A DNA stretch of 33,500 bases. Source: Mesostigma viride. Taxonomy: Eukaryota; Streptophyta; Mesostigmatophyceae; Mesostigmatales; Mesostigmataceae. The stretch lies in NCBI GenBank assembly GCA_009746045.1, contig RPFO01000034.1, positions 1,624,646 through 1,658,145 on the forward strand, in the 5' to 3' direction. The notes beneath the pieces are model-generated. The model searched no databases and was not told where the DNA came from. It worked only from the letters and a program-made list of their open reading frames with translations. This document shows, piece after piece, positions 26,626 through 33,500 of the stretch (its first letter is position 1; each line of letters starts with the position of its first letter). Made by a program: the position numbers and the translations under genes.

Positions 26626-27293
26626 GATGTCTTATCCCCTCCGTTAAAGCAAACAGCCTAAACACCCTCAGACGGCGTCCAAAGTTCTACACTACTTAGA
26701 AACAAAAATGGATGTTCCCGCAATGCCTTCCTGCGCCGGGGTTTACAACAAGGCCGTAATGCTGCACGTGACGCGGACTACTGTCGCCTGGCGCTAGTGG
26801 TTTTACTGCGACAGTCAGCAAGCGGCGTATGCTTAGGGCGTGTTATATATGCCTGAACTCATCCTGCAAATCCATAGCCACGTACGTCGGGTTCTGGGGT
26901 AGCTTGCCTATATCTGGTTACGCGGATACAAAGCCAATTGTCGGCGTGTGCGCGCGCGAGCTACTAGGGATGGCCGGCATCCCCGTGACTGGACTGTCAA
27001 CTCGGCAACGTTTCCGGACCGGGAATGAAGAACGCTGGGGAGTGCAGTTCAGAATCTTAACCGTCCACCCGAGCCCACTTGTATCGATGTGCGCGTGCCA
27101 GCAAGGTAGCATCCGGCAGGGCCGGGGGATCACGGTGGCGACGGGCGCCAGCACTTGGAAGGATCTGCGTTATAGCACCGGCCTGGCACAGGTGATAATT
27201 TCCTCGACTGGCAGAACTGCCTTGCTCACTGCTCCGCGTTACATTTGACACCTTCGGGTGGCACCAACAACGATGCGACGCGGGTAACCATCA
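26626..27293. promoter_or_regulatory. Shared bidirectional promoter region
   Basis: The 668 bp between two divergent first exons. No convincing gene lies in it. A TATA-like TTATATATGCC is at about 26843. It must hold the promoters and 5' leaders of both host genes. Confidence 0.5.
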
Positions 27294-28150
27294 ATGGAGA
27301 GCGTCTGTTCCTTGGCAACGCAAGCCTGTAAGCAGCTCCTTGTTTCAGGCGTCTCCGTCTCGCTACACCACGCACGTGCGCAAGCAGCCACTTTGTGCAG
27401 GCGCAGTCTCGGTTTCCCTCGTGCGATTTCTTCTGTTCCACACTCGCGAAGAAGCTTGGGCAGCTTGTCACATTTGCCAGTACTGAAACGCAAATTCACC
27501 AGCCAGCGACGCGTTCCTTTCGCCCCGGGCGCATCCATGGCTGCCACTGCAACGGAAATTACTGGTCCAGCATGGAACCTTGTCACAGAGTACCCGTCCC
27601 TGACCTCCCCCGAGCTGAAAGCAGATCAGGACGAGGCCGCGGCACTCGTCGAGGCGATCAAGGATGCCTGCAAGAGTCTGAACGTCGAGGACAACAACCC
27701 AGACGTTGACCATTTGGAGAAGATCGCGAGGAAAATTCAGAGGGCGACTATGCTGTTGGAGAACCTTGGCGCTTACGCGAATTGCTTTAAGAGCGTGAAC
27801 GGCAAGGACGAGGTGAGCCCTGTCCGTATTTAAAGTCCAATTACATGGGCTTGAAGCCACATTACATATTTTTGTGGCCGTTCGCTATCTCTTCCTCTTA
27901 TCCGATTCGCATAGCCGGGGTGGGCCCGTAGCATGCCATGCCATGGACGACGCCCGGCTGGTCGGCGTGCTGTAGCGCGTAACGCACGCTAAAATTTTCT
28001 TCTTTCTGTCCGACTGTTGTTGCCGGCACGCGCCCGCGTCAGGCGGCCCGAGCCCTCATGTCCACCGTCCTGCAGATGGCCAGCCTCCTATCCCAGGCCT
28101 CGGAGCCGTTGACGCTTCTGCTCAAGCTGTGCCCGGACAGCGTTGTGGAG
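27294..28150 (+). CDS. M3B oligopeptidase (PepF-like), exons 1-2, partial
   Basis: Exon 1 is 27294-27812 (donor GTGAGC) and exon 2 is 28043-28150 (acceptor GCGTCAG, donor GTATGT); both are phase 0. Together they give 209 residues. Residues 1-81 are Ser/Arg-rich with few acids, as in an organelle transit peptide. From about residue 92, W-N-L-V-T-E-Y-P-S-L-T-S-P-E-L follows the W-D-L-x-x-L-Y-P-S start of oligoendopeptidase F-type M3B metallopeptidases. The helices N-L-G-A-Y-A-N and E-A-A-R-A-L-M follow as expected for its N-terminal domain. The catalytic HExxH half must lie beyond the window, after the large repeat. M3 peptidases degrade short peptides, such as cleaved transit peptides in organelles. 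An alternative start is M82 at 27537. Confidence 0.7.
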
Positions 28151-28536
28151 GTATGTCGTGTGATAGATCATGGTGTGTGACGGATGCTTGCCTGATGTAG
28201 GACGATGTTGAGTGAACGCACGTGGTTGCTGCTCAAGTGGCGCCCGGTCCGCGTGGTGGAGGTATGGCGTGGGACAGGCAATGGCTCATAAGTAGGTGTA
28301 GAATGCTGTATCAAGTACAACTATAAGTGGTATTAGTAGTATGGTGCTTTTCAAGGACAGCTGCAGCAGGGTCCCTGCCTAGCATGGACGCCATATGGCT
28401 CTGAGTATATGTTCTGGGAGCGAAGCCTGTTCAAGGGCAGCTGCAGCAGCCTCTGGCTGACATGGATGTGTTTCTATCCTTGAATCTCATTAATGATACC
28501 CGCTCGAAGCTCCTTCTGGTAGTACTGTTACTAATA
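28151..28536. other. Start of PepF intron 2 with exon-2 echo
   Basis: No clear exon. 28222-28277 is a degenerate copy of the end of exon 2 and its donor (28109-28165), retaining CTGCTCAAG, GCCCGG and GTGGAGGTATG. TTCAAGGACAGCTGCAGCAG (about 28350) is repeated near 28430. Confidence 0.55.
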
Positions 28537-31500
28537 GTTAGTAATAGTAATAGTAATAGTAATAGTAATAGTAATAGTAATAGTAACAGTAGTAGTAATG
28601 GTAATGGTAATGGTAATGGTAATGGTAATGGTAATGGTAATGGTAATGGTAATGGTAATGGTAATGGTAATGGTAATGGTAATGGTAATGGTAATGGTAA
28701 TGGTAATGGTAATGGTAATGGTAATGGTAATGGTAATGGTAATGGTAATGGTAATGGTAATGGTAATGGTAATGGTAATGGTAATGGTAATGGTAATGGT
28801 AATGGTAATGGTAATGGTAATGGTAATGGTAATGGTAATGGTAATGGTAATGGTAATGGTAATGGTAATGGTAATGGTAATGGTAATGGTAATGGTAATG
28901 GTAATGGTAATGGTAATGGTAATGGTAATGGTAATGGTAATGGTAATGGTAATGGTAATGGTAATGGTAATGGTAATGGTAATGGTAATGGTAATGGTAA
29001 TGGTAATGGTAATGGTAATGGTAATGGTAATGGTAATGGTAATGGTAATGGTAATGGTAATGGTAATGGTAATGGTAATGGTAATGGTAATGGTAATGGT
29101 AATGGTAATGGTAATGGTAATGGTAATGGTAATGGTAATGGTAATGGTAATGGTAATGGTAATGGTAATGGTAATGGTAATGGTAATGGTAATGGTAATG
29201 GTAATGGTAATGGTAATGGTAATGGTAATGGTAATGGTAATGGTAATGGTAATGGTAATGGTAATGGTAATGGTAATGGTAATGGTAATGGTAATGGTAA
29301 TGGTAATGGTAATGGTAATGGTAATGGTAATGGTAATGGTAATGGTAATGGTAATGGTAATGGTAATGGTAATGGTAATGGTAATGGTAATGGTAATGGT
29401 AATGGTAATGGTAATGGTAATGGTAATGGTAATGGTAATGGTAATGGTAATGGTAATGGTAATGGTAATGGTAATGGTAATGGTAATGGTAATGGTAATG
29501 GTAATGGTAATGGTAATGGTAATGGTAATGGTAATGGTAATGGTAATGGTAATGGTAATGGTAATGGTAATGGTAATGGTAATGGTAATGGTAATGGTAA
29601 TGGTAATGGTAATGGTAATGGTAATGGTAATGGTAATGGTAATGGTAATGGTAATGGTAATGGTAATGGTAATGGTAATGGTAATGGTAATGGTAATGGT
29701 AATGGTAATGGTAATGGTAATGGTAATGGTAATGGTAATGGTAATGGTAATGGTAATGGTAATGGTAATGGTAATGGTAATGGTAATGGTAATGGTAATG
29801 GTAATGGTAATGGTAATGGTAATGGTAATGGTAATGGTAATGGTAATGGTAATGGTAATGGTAATGGTAATGGTAATGGTAATGGTAATGGTAATGGTAA
29901 TGGTAATGGTAATGGTAATGGTAATGGTAATGGTAATGGTAATGGTAATGGTAATGGTAATGGTAATGGTAATGGTAATGGTAATGGTAATGGTAATGGT
30001 AATGGTAATGGTAATGGTAATGGTAATGGTAATGGTAATGGTAATGGTAATGGTAATGGTAATGGTAATGGTAATGGTAATGGTAATGGTAATGGTAATG
30101 GTAATGGTAATGGTAATGGTAATGGTAATGGTAATGGTAATGGTAATGGTAATGGTAATGGTAATGGTAATGGTAATGGTAATGGTAATGGTAATGGTAA
30201 TGGTAATGGTAATGGTAATGGTAATGGTAATGGTAATGGTAATGGTAATGGTAATGGTAATGGTAATGGTAATGGTAATGGTAATGGTAATGGTAATGGT
30301 AATGGTAATGGTAATGGTAATGGTAATGGTAATGGTAATGGTAATGGTAATGGTAATGGTAATGGTAATGGTAATGGTAATGGTAATGGTAATGGTAATG
30401 GTAATGGTAATGGTAATGGTAATGGTAATGGTAATGGTAATGGTAATGGTAATGGTAATGGTAATGGTAATGGTAATGGTAATGGTAATGGTAATGGTAA
30501 TGGTAATGGTAATGGTAATGGTAATGGTAATGGTAATGGTAATGGTAATGGTAATGGTAATGGTAATGGTAATGGTAATGGTAATGGTAATGGTAATGGT
30601 AATGGTAATGGTAATGGTAATGGTAATGGTAATGGTAATGGTAATGGTAATGGTAATGGTAATGGTGATGGTGATGGTGATGGTGATGGTGATGGTGATG
30701 GTGATGGTGATGGTGATGGTGATGGTGATGGTGATGGTGATGGTGATGGTGATGGTGATGGTGATGGTGATGGTGATGGTGATGGTGATGGTGATGGTGA
30801 TGGTGATGGTGATGGTGATGGTGATGGTGATGGTGATGGTGATGGTGATGGTGATGGTGATGGTGATGGTGATGGTGATGGTGATGGTGATGGTGATGGT
30901 GATGGTGATGGTGATGGTGATGGATGGTGATGGTGATGGTGATGGTGATGGTGATGGTGATGGTGATGGTGATGGTGATGGTGATGGTGATGGTGATGGT
31001 GATGGTAATGGTAATGGTAATGGTAATGGTAATGGTAATGGTAATGGTAATGGTAATGGTAATGGTAATGGTAATGGTAATGGTAATGGTAATGGTAATG
31101 GTAATGGTAATGGTAATGGTAATGGTAATGGTAATGGTAATGGTAATGGTAATGGTAATGGTAATGGTAATGGTAATGGTAATGGTAATGGTAATGGTAA
31201 TGGTAATGGTAATGGTAATGGTAATGGTAATGGTAATGGTAATGGTAATGGTAATGGTAATGGTAATGGTAATGGTAATGGTAATGGTAATGGTAATGGT
31301 AATGGTAATGGTAATGGTAATGGTAATGGTAATGGTAATGGTAATGGTAATGGTAATGGTAATGGTAATGGTAATGGTAATGGTAATGGTAATGGTAATG
31401 GTAATGGTAATGGTAATGGTAATGGTAATGGTAATGGTAATGGTAATGGTAATGGTAATGGTAATGGTAATGGTAATGGTAATGGTAATGGTAATGGTAA

Positions 31501-33500
31501 TGGTAATGGTAATGGTAATGGTAATGGTAATGGTAATGGTAATGGTAATGGTAATGGTAATGGTAATGGTAATGGTAATGGTAATGGTAATGGTAATGGT
31601 AATGGTAATGGTAATGGTAATGGTAATGGTAATGGTAATGGTAATGGTAATGGTAATGGTAATGGTAATGGTAATGGTAATGGTAATGGTAATGGTAATG
31701 GTAATGGTAATGGTAATGGTAATGGTAATGGTAATGGTAATGGTAATGGTAATGGTAATGGTAATGGTAATGGTAATGGTAATGGTAATGGTAATGGTAA
31801 TGGTAATGGTAATGGTAATGGTAATGGTAATGGTAATGGTAATGGTAATGGTAATGGTAATGGTAATGGTAATGGTAATGGTAATGGTAATGGTAATGGT
31901 AATGGTAATGGTAATGGTAATGGTAATGGTAATGGTAATGGTAATGGTAATGGTAATGGTAATGGTAATGGTAATGGTAATGGTAATGGTAATGGTAATG
32001 GTAATGGTAATGGTAATGGTAATGGTAATGGTAATGGTAATGGTAATGGTAATGGTAATGGTAATGGTAATGGTAATGGTAATGGTAATGGTAATGGTAA
32101 TGGTAATGGTAATGGTAATGGTAATGGTAATGGTAATGGTAATGGTAATGGTAATGGTAATGGTAATGGTAATGGTAATGGTAATGGTAATGGTAATGGT
32201 AATGGTGATGGTGATGGTGATGGTGATGGTGATGGTGATGGTGATGGTGATGGTGATGGTGATGGTGATGGTGATGGTGATGGTGATGGTGATGGTGATG
32301 GTGATGGTGATGGTGATGGTGATGGTGATGGTGATGGTGATGGTGATGGTGATGGTGATGGTGATGGTGATGGTGATGGTGATGGTGATGGTGATGGTGA
32401 TGGTGATGGTGATGGTGATGGTGATGGTGATGGTGATGGTGATGGTGATGGTGATGGTGATGGTGATGGTGATGGTGATGGTGATGGTGATGGTGATGGT
32501 GATGGTGATGGTGATGGTGATGGTGATGGTGATGGTGATGGGTGATGGTGATGGTGATGGTGATGGTGATGGTGATGGTGATGGTGATGGTGATGGTGAT
32601 GGTGATGGTGATGGTGATGGTGATGGTGATGGTGATGGTGATGGTGATGGTGATGGTGATGGTGATGGTGATGGTGATGGTGATGGTGATGGTGATGGTG
32701 ATGGTGATGGTGATGGTGATGGTGATGGTGATGGTGATGGTGATGGTGATGGTGATGGTGATGGTGATGGTGATGGTGATGGTGATGGTGATGGTGATGG
32801 TGATGGTGATGGTGATGGTGATGGTGATGGTGATGGTGATGGTGATGGTGATGGTGATGGTGATGGTGATGGTGATGGTGATGGTGATGGTGATGGTGAT
32901 GGTGATGGTGATGGTGATGGTGATGGTGATGGTGATGGTGATGGTGATGGTGATGGTGATGGTGATGGTGATGGTGATGGTGATGGTGATGGTGATGGTG
33001 ATGGTGATGGTGATGGTGATGGTAATGGTAATGGTAATGGTAATGGTAATGGTAATGGTAATGGTAATGGTAATGGTAATGGTAATGGTAATGGTAATGG
33101 TAATGGTAATGGTAATGGTAATGGTAATGGTAATGGTAATGGTAATGGTAATGGTAATGGTAATGGTAATGGTAATGGTAATGGTAATGGTAATGGTAAT
33201 GGTAATGGTAATGGTAATGGTAATGGTAATGGTAATGGTAATGGTAATGGTAATGGTAATGGTAATGGTAATGGTAATGGTAATGGTAATGGTAATGGTA
33301 ATGGTAATGGTAATGGTAATGGTAATGGTAATGGTAATGGTAATGGTAATGGTAATGGTAATGGTAATGGTAATGGTAATGGTAATGGTAATGGTAATGG
33401 TAATGGTAATGGTAATGGTAATGGTAATGGTAATGGTAATGGTAATGGTAATGGTAATGGTAATGGTAATGGTAATGGTAATGGTAATGGTAATGGTAAT
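28537..33500. repeat. 4.9-kb hexanucleotide array (AATGGT / GATGGT)
   Basis: Starts with AATAGT units (about 28539-28590). Then: AATGGT 28597-30666 (345 units, no mismatch seen), GATGGT 30667-31006 with a short deletion near 30923, AATGGT 31007-32206 (200 units), GATGGT 32207-33023 with one extra G near 32541, and AATGGT 33024 to the edge. It is presumably inside intron 2 of the PepF-like gene. The long Asn-Gly, Asp-Gly and Met-Val frames are products of the repeat. Confidence 0.95.

Noticed and set aside
26829-27248. 139-aa open frame between the two host genes
   Set aside because: No recognisable domain, lies in the shared promoter region and has no splice or 3' context.
28462-32545. Two very long open frames encoding Asn-Gly, Asp-Gly or Met-Val repeats
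   Set aside because: They are translations of the hexanucleotide array, which is probably intronic. No non-repeat domain is attached.

Overview
The window looks like nuclear DNA of a photosynthetic eukaryote, most likely a green alga. A virus-like or mobile-element-like island (about 1-9013) is followed by retroelement debris (about 9300-15716), then two intron-containing host genes (15815 to the right edge). Support for a green-lineage host: spliceosomal introns, a plastid-type M50 protease whose best remembered relatives are plant/algal RseP-like enzymes, a simple N-terminal transit-peptide-like extension, and a short TTTAGGG-type telomere-like tract inside an intron. The species cannot be read from the sequence.

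Island, 1-9013. Intronless, compact genes: a frameshifted small zinc-binding protein (1594-2336, -), a frameshifted PhyH-type 2OG/Fe(II) oxygenase (2724-3334, +), a frameshifted coiled-coil protein (4108-5527, -), an intact 292-aa orphan (6282-7160, +), an intact 325-aa protein with six CxxC pairs (7545-8522, +), and two tandemly duplicated small membrane proteins (8578-8766 and 8810-9013, +). Four of the genes share an expression cassette: clustered CCCGTGG and GTAACCG-type motifs, a TATA or TATA-like box about 75-85 nt before the ATG, a pyrimidine-rich leader, and a common motif near ATTTTTANTAATGAAAA just after the stop codon. That cassette, the gene content and the lack of introns fit an endogenised large DNA virus or related element. 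No capsid, polymerase or packaging gene is present to prove it.

Retroelement zone, 9300-15716. Three copies of an L1-ORF1-like element lie in alternating orientation with (AATT)n tails and a shared ACTCCGTTGGGAG terminal motif. One copy is interrupted by a 223-bp tRNA-like SINE with a perfect 9-bp target-site duplication, and a second SINE copy lies at 9309-9533. A 5'-truncated reverse transcriptase (YADD) and two LINE 3' ends follow.

Host genes. An 11-exon gene on the minus strand (15815-26625) can be reconstructed in full with consistent phases. It encodes a 456-aa plastid-type site-2 protease (HEFGH, PDZ, LDGG), with one GC-AG intron. Head-to-head with it, 668 bp away, are the first two exons of an organelle-targeted M3B oligopeptidase (PepF-like; 27294-28150). 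The following sequence, presumably intron 2, becomes a 4.9-kb block-structured hexanucleotide array (AATGGT/GATGGT) running off the right edge. Host introns are full of minisatellites and partial echoes of neighbouring exon edges.
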